A DNA stretch of 64,000 bases from NCBI GenBank assembly GCA_964538275.1, contig CAZIFW010000009.1, positions 5,849-69,848 on the forward strand. The letters are read 5' to 3'. Origin of the DNA: CANIGN01 sp964538275. Lineage in GTDB: Bacteria; Bdellovibrionota; UBA2428. Position 1 is the stretch's first letter; each line of letters starts with the position of its first letter. The notes under the pieces are model-generated. The model had not been told where the DNA came from. It ran no database searches and saw only the letters and a program-made list of their open reading frames with translations. Positions 1 through 8,639 of this stretch are shown in pieces. Both the position numbers and the translations under genes were made by a program.

Positions 1-1336
1 AAGCGAACTCAATCTTGAGTCTTACAACGTTAAAGAACAAATCATTACCCTTAAGAGCAGAGCGCACGACTTAACAGTAAAATTTGGTCCCAAAGACGAC
101 GTACTTCTCATGAGTCAGCACAAGATTGATAATTTCTTTTTATCCACTTGGGCCGGCCCCGTTGTATTTGGAATTTTAATGCTCTTTCTTTTTCAGGCTA
201 TCTTTAGTTGGGCGGCACCCTTCATGGACGCTATTGATGGAATCATTTCTACATCAGGCGACTGGGTTGCAAGCCACATTAGCAATCAAATTGCCTCTGA
301 CTTTGTAAAAGATGCAATCTTTGCAGGTCTTGGCTCTTTCTTAGTATTTGCTCCTCAAATTTTTATTCTCTTCTTGGTCATCGGAATTTTAGAAGACTCC
401 GGCTACCTTGCTCGTGCGACAGTGATTTTACATAAACCCTTAAGTCTTTTCGGGCTCTCTGGCCGCAGCTTTGTAGCCATGCTCTCTGGCCATGCATGCG
501 CAATTCCTGCCATAATGGCAGCGCGCACAATTGAATCCCCCAGAAAGAGATTGCTCACCATACTTGCAACACCCTTTATGTCTTGCTCTGCACGATTACC
601 TGTTTATGCTTTGCTTGTAGGTGGTTTTGTTCCAGCTACTACAATTCTTGGTGGATTGATTGGACTTCAAGGATTGGCTTTCTTTGCTCTTTTTGCCGTC
701 GGGATCATTACTGGCCTTTTAGTGAGCGCACTCTTGGATAAACTCTTAAGCAAAAAAGTATCTTCGCTCGGCGACGCTCCATTTGTATTGGAACTTCCTC
801 CCTACCGCATTCCAAATTTAAAACCTATTCTTCTTAACTCAGCAAACAGAACTTGGGGCTTCATTTATAATGCCGGCTTCATGATTTTCAGCGTTACCGT
901 TGTTATTTGGATTTTAGGTTATTTCCCCCACGGCTCAGGCCACCTAGACACCTCTTTCTTAGGGACTCTTGGTCACTGGATTGAACCTATCTTTACCCCT
1001 ATGGGTATGGATTGGAAAATTGGAGTAGCTGTACTCACATCATTCCTTGCACGCGAAGTTTTTGTAGGAACATTGGGAACACTCTACGGAATTGAATCTG
1101 CTGAAGAAGAAATGGGAAGCCTCACTGAAAAACTTCAAGCAAGCGGTATGGGAATAGCTTCTGCTTTAGCACTTGCAGTATTTTACTCACTCGCTATGCA
1201 ATGTGTTTCTACTTTGGCAATTATGAAGAAAGAAACAAACTCTGGAAAAATTCCAGTACTTGTTTTCATCGGCATGACAATCATCGCTTATGTTGCCGCT
1301 GCAATTGTTTACTTTTTAATAAAAACTCTAAGCTAA
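1..1336 (+). CDS. feoB: Ferrous iron transport protein B, C-terminal part (5' end outside window)
   Basis: This is the membrane permease part of FeoB, which imports Fe2+ across the inner membrane. The reading frame is already open at base 2, so the GTPase domain and the true start lie upstream of the window; the ATG at 110 is only an internal methionine. Recognisable FeoB features are the LTVKFGPKDD linker running into a helix, about eight to nine hydrophobic segments, and the gate motifs SGHACAIPAIMAAR, MSCSARLPVYALL and FLAREVFVGTLGTLYG. It ends with TAA at 1334-1336, one base before the stop codon of the convergent gene. Whether feoA lies upstream cannot be seen. Confidence 0.95.
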   Translation, partial: SELNLESYNVKEQIITLKSRAHDLTVKFGPKDDVLLMSQHKIDNFFLSTWAGPVVFGILMLFLFQAIFSWAAPFMDAIDGIISTSGDWVASHISNQIASDFVKDAIFAGLGSFLVFAPQIFILFLVIGILEDSGYLARATVILHKPLSLFGLSGRSFVAMLSGHACAIPAIMAARTIESPRKRLLTILATPFMSCSARLPVYALLVGGFVPATTILGGLIGLQGLAFFALFAVGIITGLLVSALLDKLLSKKVSSLGDAPFVLELPPYRIPNLKPILLNSANRTWGFIYNAGFMIFSVTVVIWILGYFPHGSGHLDTSFLGTLGHWIEPIFTPMGMDWKIGVAVLTSFLAREVFVGTLGTLYGIESAEEEMGSLTEKLQASGMGIASALALAVFYSLAMQCVSTLAIMKKETNSGKIPVLVFIGMTIIAYVAAAIVYFLIKTLS

Positions 1337-1337
1337 A

Positions 1338-1964
1338 TTATTCTAGGGATACGCCAGCTGCGTCGAGTTCTCGATTTAAATCTTCGAGCATATTCGGCGC
1401 ATGGTTTTGAAACTTATCATAAATGTGACGCTTAATACTCGCATTTTGCGCACCCTTGAGTGCGGTCAAAGTTACTTCAAGCTCATCATCAGGACTATCT
1501 GAATGTTGCATAATGAATTCATGCAAGTAACTGATTGAATTTCCTTCTGCGTTAGAATCCTTAAGAGTTTCTTCTAACTTTCGTTCAGCAAAATCAATTG
1601 CTGTATCTACGTTTCCATCTGTTAAGTGTTGGGTAATTTCTCGGCGAATATTTTCAAAGTCGCGCCCTTCAGCTTCTAAGTCTCTTCCTTCTCCTGTATT
1701 CACAGAAACAGCTGCATCTGCTGCGCTCTCTTCAATAATAATTTCATCTTGAACAACATTCACTTCAGGGACAATTTCTTCAGCTCTTTCAGTATCAAGC
1801 TTTTCTAAACTGGGTTGATAAGGAGTTGTTTTTACTTTTCTTGCACTTTTTTCAGAGGCTGTTGGTTTACGACTTGTTTTTGTAGGCGCAGAATCATCAA
1901 AAAACCAGCCTAAGCCTCCTAAGAGGATGCCGACTGTTGCAAGAGATTTAAAAGACAAATCCAT
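1338..1964 (-). CDS. Hypothetical membrane-anchored protein
   Basis: I do not recognise a family. The 208-residue product has one N-terminal hydrophobic segment (about residues 6-22), which could be an anchor or uncleaved signal. A Lys/Ser/Thr-rich stretch to about residue 50 follows, then an acidic low-complexity region rich in Glu and Ala (about 55-100), and a helical C-terminal region (about 103-208) that could be a small TPR-like or helical-bundle domain. There is no lipobox cysteine. It is a single gene convergent with feoB, with its stop codon one base away. A periplasmic location is inferred from the N-terminus only. Confidence 0.7.
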   Translation of the reverse strand: MDLSFKSLATVGILLGGLGWFFDDSAPTKTSRKPTASEKSARKVKTTPYQPSLEKLDTERAEEIVPEVNVVQDEIIIEESAADAAVSVNTGEGRDLEAEGRDFENIRREITQHLTDGNVDTAIDFAERKLEETLKDSNAEGNSISYLHEFIMQHSDSPDDELEVTLTALKGAQNASIKRHIYDKFQNHAPNMLEDLNRELDAAGVSLE

Positions 1965-2117
1965 AGAGTATTGATTCCTTACCTATAGACTTAGTTGCAA
2001 AATAAGGACCACGAGCTCTTCTTGGCTTATTCTTAACAATGAGAAGAAAAATACTGTCTAATATTTAGGCACTTGCCTAGAGACTGCAAGAAGGCAATCT
2101 TCAAGTTTTACGGCTAT

Positions 2118-2594
2118 TTATAATCGTTTTAGAACGACAGTGTCAGAGATTAAATCATGTAAAGCTCTTCGATCTTTACGAAAGAGCACCATTATATAGC
2201 CAATAAAAAAAACAAAAACAGAAATGAATTTACCAAAAATATCTCTCAACAAAGCAACCTTATACGAAGGGCTTTCCCCATAGGGTAAACAGACAACCTT
2301 TAAATTCAAAAGACTTTTACCCAAACTGGTTCCACGATGTTTATAAAAATAACCAACATATATAAAAGTTAAAAAAAGTCCCGAAACAAGATTAAAGACT
2401 AACACCATAGAATCATAGTGCGCTGGTAAATTCTCTGCATATATTTTTCTAAAAAGTAGATCGGCTGCTGAAATTACTACTGTAACCGGAGAGCTCAATG
2501 TAGCTAAAATAACCAAATCCAATAGCGTGGCTAATGCGCGTTGACCAAAATTAGCTCTAACATAAGCAGGTGTTGCTTGGTCAAAAGTATTCAT
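2118..2594 (-). CDS. RDD family membrane protein
   Basis: A 158-residue polytopic membrane protein of the RDD family. The family's key Arg and Asp appear near the N-terminus in FGQRALATLLDLVILA, and the second Arg/Asp-containing segment near the C-terminus is FRKDRRALHDLISDTVVL. Three hydrophobic segments sit at about residues 24-45, 64-86 and 116-137, with the conserved GTSLGKSLLNLKV loop between the last two. The start overlaps the stop of the preceding, longer RDD gene as ATGA at 2591-2594, so the two are translationally coupled and probably form one complex. Substrates of most RDD proteins are unknown; some have been linked to ion exchange. Confidence 0.85.
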   Translation of the reverse strand: MNTFDQATPAYVRANFGQRALATLLDLVILATLSSPVTVVISAADLLFRKIYAENLPAHYDSMVLVFNLVSGLFLTFIYVGYFYKHRGTSLGKSLLNLKVVCLPYGESPSYKVALLRDIFGKFISVFVFFIGYIMVLFRKDRRALHDLISDTVVLKRL

Positions 2595-3358
2595 TGCGCC
2601 CTCCGATGTTGTAGAAAATACTCAGCAACAAAGCGTAATTTTAAATCATATGTATCTTCAAAACTTTCGTCGTTCGGAATCAAAACTCGGGAGAGAAACT
2701 CTTGGCCCTTTTCCATTAGCAATGTATTTTGCTGCAACAATAAAGAAGTTGCTTGTCTTAAAAAAGAGTTAGCTTCTTCTAAACTGCAATCCATAACTTT
2801 ATATTTTTGAAGTCTCAAATCGTACTGTTCACGAGTGAGATACAAGTAAGCTTCATCTTTTATAAGATTCGGAGAATACAAAACAAGTGTGTTTGTAGCC
2901 ATATCCCCCACTCTTTGGTTTTTCTTTGAACAAAGCATGCTAATGATTCCTGGAAAAATTAAAAGCACATCCACATAAGCTCTAAAAACTTCTCTAAGCA
3001 CACACTGTTTAAAGCTTAGATTTTTTCCATCTAGAGATACCACAAACATTCCAAGGGCTTTTTTACCTAAGGTTTTTCCGTAGATGTGTTCGAAATATAT
3101 AAAATACGCGTGCCAAACAGCCGCCGCAGTTAAAACAAAAAATATTGCCCCTAGAATAATTGGAATTAAGAAAGCGGAGCCTAGCCCATATATCTTCCAT
3201 TGAAGCTCTTCTTCATTTGGAAATCCTAATGCTGCAAAGATTCCCAGAAAAACAATAAGAACGAGAGCATAGAGAACAGCAGAAACAATGGAACTATCAA
3301 TAACGAAGGCTAAAATCCTTCGTCCTATGGGCGCTGGAATAAAATCATTTTGTGTCAT
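2591..3358 (-). CDS. RDD family membrane protein with C-terminal extension
   Basis: A 255-residue protein. Its first ~165 residues are an RDD domain: PIGRRILAFVIDSSIVSAVL at the start, then the loop with GKTLGKKALGMFVVS, and NQRVGDMATNTLVLY at the end. About 90 further residues are charged and helical and follow the last membrane segment; they resemble nothing I recognise. It begins 8 bases after the asmA-like gene and overlaps the second RDD gene by 4 bases. The order leuS, HIT, asmA-like, RDD, RDD on one strand with gaps of 27 bases or fewer argues for one transcript. Confidence 0.85.
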   Translation of the reverse strand: MTQNDFIPAPIGRRILAFVIDSSIVSAVLYALVLIVFLGIFAALGFPNEEELQWKIYGLGSAFLIPIILGAIFFVLTAAAVWHAYFIYFEHIYGKTLGKKALGMFVVSLDGKNLSFKQCVLREVFRAYVDVLLIFPGIISMLCSKKNQRVGDMATNTLVLYSPNLIKDEAYLYLTREQYDLRLQKYKVMDCSLEEANSFLRQATSLLLQQNTLLMEKGQEFLSRVLIPNDESFEDTYDLKLRFVAEYFLQHRRAQ

Positions 3359-3366
3359 TGGTTATT

Positions 3367-5667
3367 CTATTTAATCTTAAACAAATTTTTCAAAACATCT
3401 TCTGGCTTTTGACCTTCTAATACTTTTTGAATTCCCTTTTGAAGTTCTTTTTCGGCCGTCTTTTTAAGAACCCGAGTGCCCATTTTTGAAATGGTGTAAT
3501 TTATATCGGGCTTAGCTGCATCCATGGGACCTGACATTTTTACAGGAATTTCAATTTTTCCACTTTTACCAACTGCTTCGGGCCACTTAACAACTTGAGG
3601 AGATAAAAATACGTCTCCTGTAAGTTCAAGCATTCTATCAAAATTAATAGCGCCAGCTGCTTTGTACTGAATTTCTCCCATATTGTATTCATCAGGTTCA
3701 AAAACGATATCTATATTATTGAGCACAATTCGACGACCTACAATTTTGCTATCAAGCTTCAAAGTTTTAAATTTACCCTTAAGCTTATCTTCCGAAACAT
3801 TACCCTTTAACTCTGGCCGTTGAGGAAGTTGCTTCATCAGACCCGAAACAATTTTAGATAACTGCAAACTCGTGTTTCCGTTTAAAATTTCACCATTAAT
3901 TCCGCCAGATAAATTCTTTTCTACTTGAGCTTTTTTAAATCCAGCCCCCGCAAAACGCGCACTCCCATTTAGTTTTCCACTCATTTGCCCCTTCCATGCC
4001 GGCGCATGAGCTGCAATTGCCCTAGCTAAATCTATATTTAGCAATTTCAAATTATAGTCAAAGGTGGGTGCCGCAGGAATCAATCTAGATGAACCTGCCA
4101 TTTGAAGCTTGCCGCCATATCCATTAAATGAAGCATCTTTAAAAGCTAAATTGCGTGCGTTGTAATTTGCAGCAACAACTACATTATTTAAAGTTGCGCC
4201 TTCAAGTTTTAACTCTTTAAAATCTACACTTAGAGCAACCTTGGCTTTATCGAGCATTGGGTTTTTAAGAGACTTTTCTAATCCTGGAGCCATTTCATCC
4301 ATGCTGGCATCAAGTGCTTTTCCCTGTGCCGCTCCCCCGCCGGCTTCAGCCTTTCCCGCCTGTGATTCCTTTCCACTGTTTAGAAAAGCGAGATCTAAAT
4401 TTTTACTCTGCAATGAAATTTTAACATCTGGAGCCTTCATCCCCCGTGCACTTAGACGCAATCTTAAATCACTTTTTCCAATAAGCAGATCAGCAGGATC
4501 AACTTCAACAATAGGATCTTCAAGGGTTCCTTGAACTTTAATTTTTATTTTTAACTCATTTATAGGCAAGCTGAGCTTGGGAGTTTTGCCCTTCAGATCA
4601 TCTGCTTTGAATTCAATATCGAGTGCTGGGTTTTTTATGGGCCCTTTGGCTCGCGCATAAAAGGAAACATTCCCCTGTAACTTATAATCGTTAAGCAATG
4701 GACTAAGAGCCGCAATATCTTCAAGTTTGGAACTTTGGTTTTGCAAATCAAAATCTACCGTTCCCGTGTCAGAGCCTACGCCTACAGCGTCCACCTTACC
4801 TGCAAGTTTAAAACTTGCGAGCTCTAAGTTCATATCAGATATCTTAAAATCAGTTGTTGCTGCTTTTGCGTAATTACCTTTGAGGTTAAATTTAAGTGGA
4901 ATTTTTTCTGCCTTGTTAAAGGAGGCTCCAACCTTAATCAACATTTGAGAAAAATCACCCACCAAGTCAAATTCAGCTCCAATGTCTTCACCCGACTTAC
5001 GACTTACAATTTCACCACTAAATTCAAAAGGGCCTTTAAACTCTCCACTTTCATCTTTGTAATTTACATTGGAAACAATTTTAACATCTATAGGAGAATT
5101 AAAACCTAAATTACTTAAGAGCAACTCATCTACAGTAACATCTGCATTAGCCTTAGCGCTTTTTAGTATAATTTTTGCATCATTCATTTTTAATGTCAGA
5201 GTTGCTGATTCAATCTTTTTTTGAATAAAAGAGGGGGAAGCATCAGTAGGAGCAGCTTCAGCTGCAGCTTTTTCTTCAGGCGTTTTAGCTGCCATTAAGG
5301 TTTCAAAGTTATATTTACCATTTTTTTCTGTGATAAATATTTCAGGTTTCACAAGTTCGATTGTTGCAGAAGGGGCAAAGAGTAATCCGTAGAGAGGAAC
5401 GGATATTTTTAAATCCGACCCTTTAATAATTTGTTCAGGAAAGGTGGGATCATTCGGTGTAATTTCAACAGATTCTGTTGTGATACGAATAGAAGGAATA
5501 AGCCCTAAGCTTAACTTTCCTAGTTTTACTTTTGAGTTAGTCGCCGCTCCAGCTTTGCTTTCGATTTCGGGTCTAAACTTATCTACGTTTATGAAAAACG
5601 GAGCGATAAGCAAAATTGCAAAAAGAACTCCAAAAACAATTGCGGTAATTTTTAGGCCACGTTTCAT
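3367..5667 (-). CDS. AsmA family envelope protein
   Basis: A 766-residue AsmA-like protein. One N-terminal membrane helix (about residues 7-27) precedes the characteristic FINVDKFRPEIESKAGAATN motif; the rest is predicted periplasmic and rich in beta-strand repeats. The C-terminal region (about 580-740) resembles the AsmA-2 domain, and an Ala/Gly/Lys-rich linker lies near residues 430-455. AsmA relatives (AsmA, TamB, YhdP) act in outer-membrane assembly or phospholipid transport between membranes. Family membership is clear, but the precise role here is inferred. The gene is 15 bases after the HIT gene and 8 bases before the RDD gene. Confidence 0.88.
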   Translation of the reverse strand: MKRGLKITAIVFGVLFAILLIAPFFINVDKFRPEIESKAGAATNSKVKLGKLSLGLIPSIRITTESVEITPNDPTFPEQIIKGSDLKISVPLYGLLFAPSATIELVKPEIFITEKNGKYNFETLMAAKTPEEKAAAEAAPTDASPSFIQKKIESATLTLKMNDAKIILKSAKANADVTVDELLLSNLGFNSPIDVKIVSNVNYKDESGEFKGPFEFSGEIVSRKSGEDIGAEFDLVGDFSQMLIKVGASFNKAEKIPLKFNLKGNYAKAATTDFKISDMNLELASFKLAGKVDAVGVGSDTGTVDFDLQNQSSKLEDIAALSPLLNDYKLQGNVSFYARAKGPIKNPALDIEFKADDLKGKTPKLSLPINELKIKIKVQGTLEDPIVEVDPADLLIGKSDLRLRLSARGMKAPDVKISLQSKNLDLAFLNSGKESQAGKAEAGGGAAQGKALDASMDEMAPGLEKSLKNPMLDKAKVALSVDFKELKLEGATLNNVVVAANYNARNLAFKDASFNGYGGKLQMAGSSRLIPAAPTFDYNLKLLNIDLARAIAAHAPAWKGQMSGKLNGSARFAGAGFKKAQVEKNLSGGINGEILNGNTSLQLSKIVSGLMKQLPQRPELKGNVSEDKLKGKFKTLKLDSKIVGRRIVLNNIDIVFEPDEYNMGEIQYKAAGAINFDRMLELTGDVFLSPQVVKWPEAVGKSGKIEIPVKMSGPMDAAKPDINYTISKMGTRVLKKTAEKELQKGIQKVLEGQKPEDVLKNLFKIK

Positions 5668-5682
5668 AGCCCCTAAATTACA

Positions 5683-6027
5683 TTATCCTGGGGGCCAAGA
5701 CAAAGGACGACCACCTAATACATGCATGTGAAGGTGAAAAACGGTTTGACCCGCCAGCTCGCCATTATTGATCACCACACGGAAACCTTCTTCGCTTAGG
5801 CCTAATTTTGCTGCAAGTTCTTGGCAAACAAGCAAAAGATGGCCCAAAAGCTCCTTGTCAGCCCTCTCAGACTCACTGAGCTTTGGAATGACCTTCCGCG
5901 GAATCACTAAAAAGTGCTGCGGTGCCTGAGGACGAATATCTCGAATAGCAAAACAAAGCTCATCTTCATGAATAATGTCTGCTGGAATTTCTTTTGCAAT
6001 GATGCGTTCAAAAAGAGTTTTAGACAT
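5683..6027 (-). CDS. HIT family nucleotide-binding hydrolase (HinT-like)
   Basis: A 114-residue histidine-triad protein, the normal length for HinT. The triad H98-L-H100-M-H102 with following VLGG is intact, and the N-terminal FERIIAKEIPADIIHED block and FLVIPRKVIP strand are typical. HinT enzymes hydrolyse purine nucleoside phosphoramidates and aminoacyl-adenylates. That fits its position 27 bases downstream of the leucyl-tRNA synthetase gene, because aminoacyl-AMP is a HinT substrate; a functional link is an inference. The start ATG is taken as the first residue of the conserved domain. Confidence 0.93.
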   Translation of the reverse strand: MSKTLFERIIAKEIPADIIHEDELCFAIRDIRPQAPQHFLVIPRKVIPKLSESERADKELLGHLLLVCQELAAKLGLSEEGFRVVINNGELAGQTVFHLHMHVLGGRPLSWPPG

Positions 6028-6054
6028 TTTTTATCCTCATTTTAGTAAAAAAAA

Positions 6055-8490
6055 TTAAACCACAATGTTCACAAGTTTATTAGGAACCACAATAACCTTC
6101 TTAGGTGTTTGTCCAGGCATTTTGTCGCTTACTGCCTTTAAAGCTAATTCTTTAAGTTCTGCCTCTGGCATATTGCGAGCTACGGTTAAGCGATCGCGAA
6201 GTTTACCATTCACTTGAACAACTACCAAAACTTGATCAAGTTCAATACAAGCAGGATCAAATGTTGGCCAAGCCTCGCGAGTGAGCGATGTTGTGTTGCC
6301 TAACTTAGCCCAAACTTCTTCGCAAATATGCGGTGCAAGTGGAGCCATGATCAATGTCAGTCGAGACAAGAAAGACTTGGGAATTTCTTTAGGAGATTTG
6401 TCATTCAAATCATTTAAACAAATCATCAAGTTCGAAATTGCCGTATTAAAAGACAATCGCTCATAATCATCCTGAAGTTGTTTAATAGTGCGATGTAAAA
6501 TATGTCTAAGCGCAAAGTCCCATTTCTCCTCAGGGATATCCACAACATTTTTTCCAAGAGTTCCTGTTTCTACATCCACTGCAAGTTTCCAAAACTTAGT
6601 TAAAAATCTAAACACGCCCTCAATACTAGATGTCTGCCAAGGCTTGCTCTTTTCAATAGGCCCTAAAAACATTTCAAAAAGTCTAAATGTATCTGAACCA
6701 TAATCTTTAATAACTTGATCGGGGTTCACAACGTTGCCACGACTCTTACTCATTTTCTCGCCGTCTTCACCCTGCATAAGACCTTGGTGCACTAGCTTCT
6801 TAAAGGGCTCGTCGCTTGAGAGATAACCTAAATCAAAAAGTACTTTTTGCCAGAAACGAGAATACAAGAGGTGCCCCACTGCGTGCTCGGCTCCACCCAT
6901 GTAAAAATCAACTTGCCCCCAATACTCCTGAGCTTCTTTAGAAACAAAAGCCCCTGTGTTTTTGGGATCCATGTAGCGCAGCCAATACCAACTTGAACCC
7001 GCACTTCCGGGCATTGTGTTCGTCTCTCTTAGTTTCCCATCTTTATAATTTACCCACTCCGAAACAGCAGCCAAAGGAGACTCCCCTGTTCCGGTAGGCT
7101 GATAACTTTCAACTTTAGGTAATGTCACAGGAAGTTCTGAATCTTGAAGAACTTCAAAATCCATTGGATTTTTAGGATTTAACACAACGGGAATAGGCTC
7201 TCCCCAATAACGCTGACGAGAAAAAACCCAGTCCCGCAATTTGTAAGTTATTTTTTTCTCGCCAATTTTTTTAGCAGCTAAATGTTCGATTATTTTTTCG
7301 CCCGCTTCTTTGAAAGGAAGTCCATCAACCTGAAGACCGGCTACATTAGAGTGAATATTTTTTCCATCGGCATCAATCACTTCAATGATAGGCAAAGAGA
7401 AGGTTTCAGCAAACTCCTTATCGCGCTCATCGTGTGCGGGTACAGCCATAATGGCTCCTGTTCCGTAACTAATTAGCACATAGTCTGCGACCCAAACTGG
7501 AATTTCTTTTCCAGTGATTGGATGTGTACAATAACCACCTGTGAATACGCCTGTTTTTCCTTTAGCCAAATCTGTTCGCTGAAGATCACTCTTTTTAGAA
7601 GCATCAGAAACATAGTGTTGAACTTTTGCTTTTTGCGCATCTGTGGTGAGTACTTCCACAAGCGGATGCTCAGGAGCCACCACCATAAAAGTAACACCCA
7701 TAAGTGTATCGGGACGAGTGGTAAAGACTTCTAAAAATTTTGAAGAATCATATTTGAGCGGAAACTTAAGTTGTGCGCCAACACTTTTTCCAATCCAGTT
7801 GCGTTGCAACTCTTTTGTACTTTCTGGCCAATCAACTTTATCTAAATCATTCAATAACCTCTCAGCATATGAAGTTATGCGCATCATCCACTGACGCATA
7901 GGCCTTCGAATAACCGGATGCCCTCCACGCTCTGATTTACCATCAATCACTTCATCATTGGCAAGAACAGTGCCGAGTGCTGGACACCAATTCACAGCAA
8001 CTTCGTCTTGATAAGCTAAACCTTTTTCAATCAATTTTTTAAAAATCCATTGAGTCCATTTATAATAATTGGGATCTGTCGTGTTAATTTCCCGACTCCA
8101 GTCGTAACTCAATCCAATAGAACGTAATTGTTTTTTGTAAGTCTCTATATTTTTTTTCGTTGTGATTTCAGGATGAATTCCTTTTTGAATGGCATATTGT
8201 TCGGCAGGTAATCCAAAAGCATCCCAGCCCATTGGATGCAAAACGTTAAAGCCTTGCATACGTTTATAACGACTCAAAATATCTGTTGCGATGTACCCTA
8301 AAGGATGGCCCACATGGAGCCCTTCGCCCGAAGGATAGGGAAACATATCTAAAATATAAAACTTTTTTTCTGGTAGCTGAGCGTCCCCAGGTTGAAGTGC
8401 CTTAAAGCACTCATTTTTTTCCCAGTAACTTTGCCACTTTTCTTCTGCGCTTTTCCACTGCCCAAGGATTACGGAACGTTCTTCTGACAT
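6055..8490 (-). CDS. leuS: Leucyl-tRNA synthetase
   Basis: A class Ia synthetase that charges tRNA-Leu. It shows FPYPSGEGLHVGHPLGY with the HIGH-type signature HVGH at about residues 59-62, the CP1 editing domain with TTRPDTLMGVTFMVVAPEHP, and GEKMSKSRGN (KMSKS) near residue 578. A C-terminal anticodon-binding and leucine-specific tail follows. I chose the ATG at 8490 (811 residues). An in-frame TTG at 8532 adds 14 residues that do not resemble the family N-terminus, and the chosen start places the conserved WQSYWEKN block where other LeuRS have it. Neither start has a strong Shine-Dalgarno sequence. It is the first gene of the leuS-HIT-asmA-RDD-RDD run. Confidence 0.97.
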   Translation of the reverse strand: MSEERSVILGQWKSAEEKWQSYWEKNECFKALQPGDAQLPEKKFYILDMFPYPSGEGLHVGHPLGYIATDILSRYKRMQGFNVLHPMGWDAFGLPAEQYAIQKGIHPEITTKKNIETYKKQLRSIGLSYDWSREINTTDPNYYKWTQWIFKKLIEKGLAYQDEVAVNWCPALGTVLANDEVIDGKSERGGHPVIRRPMRQWMMRITSYAERLLNDLDKVDWPESTKELQRNWIGKSVGAQLKFPLKYDSSKFLEVFTTRPDTLMGVTFMVVAPEHPLVEVLTTDAQKAKVQHYVSDASKKSDLQRTDLAKGKTGVFTGGYCTHPITGKEIPVWVADYVLISYGTGAIMAVPAHDERDKEFAETFSLPIIEVIDADGKNIHSNVAGLQVDGLPFKEAGEKIIEHLAAKKIGEKKITYKLRDWVFSRQRYWGEPIPVVLNPKNPMDFEVLQDSELPVTLPKVESYQPTGTGESPLAAVSEWVNYKDGKLRETNTMPGSAGSSWYWLRYMDPKNTGAFVSKEAQEYWGQVDFYMGGAEHAVGHLLYSRFWQKVLFDLGYLSSDEPFKKLVHQGLMQGEDGEKMSKSRGNVVNPDQVIKDYGSDTFRLFEMFLGPIEKSKPWQTSSIEGVFRFLTKFWKLAVDVETGTLGKNVVDIPEEKWDFALRHILHRTIKQLQDDYERLSFNTAISNLMICLNDLNDKSPKEIPKSFLSRLTLIMAPLAPHICEEVWAKLGNTTSLTREAWPTFDPACIELDQVLVVVQVNGKLRDRLTVARNMPEAELKELALKAVSDKMPGQTPKKVIVVPNKLVNIVV

Positions 8491-8639
8491 GCCCAAAAGC
8501 TTAGCGCATTTGCTAAAAGCTTGTCCTATCAAAATTTAAGCTATTCTGGCGCGGAACACGAATTGTTAACTCGTGGTTAAGTTAAGAAATTCACCCCTAT
8601 TTCATACTCCAAATCTTTGGCAGCACCGATAATACATAT

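Noticed and set aside
2075..2100. Hairpin TTGCCT/AGGCAA in the gap upstream of the RDD gene end
   Set aside because: Six base pairs with a 12-base loop and no T-run on either strand.
8491..8532. Upstream TTG start for leuS
   Set aside because: The extra 14 residues are not conserved and the ATG at 8490 gives the usual N-terminus.
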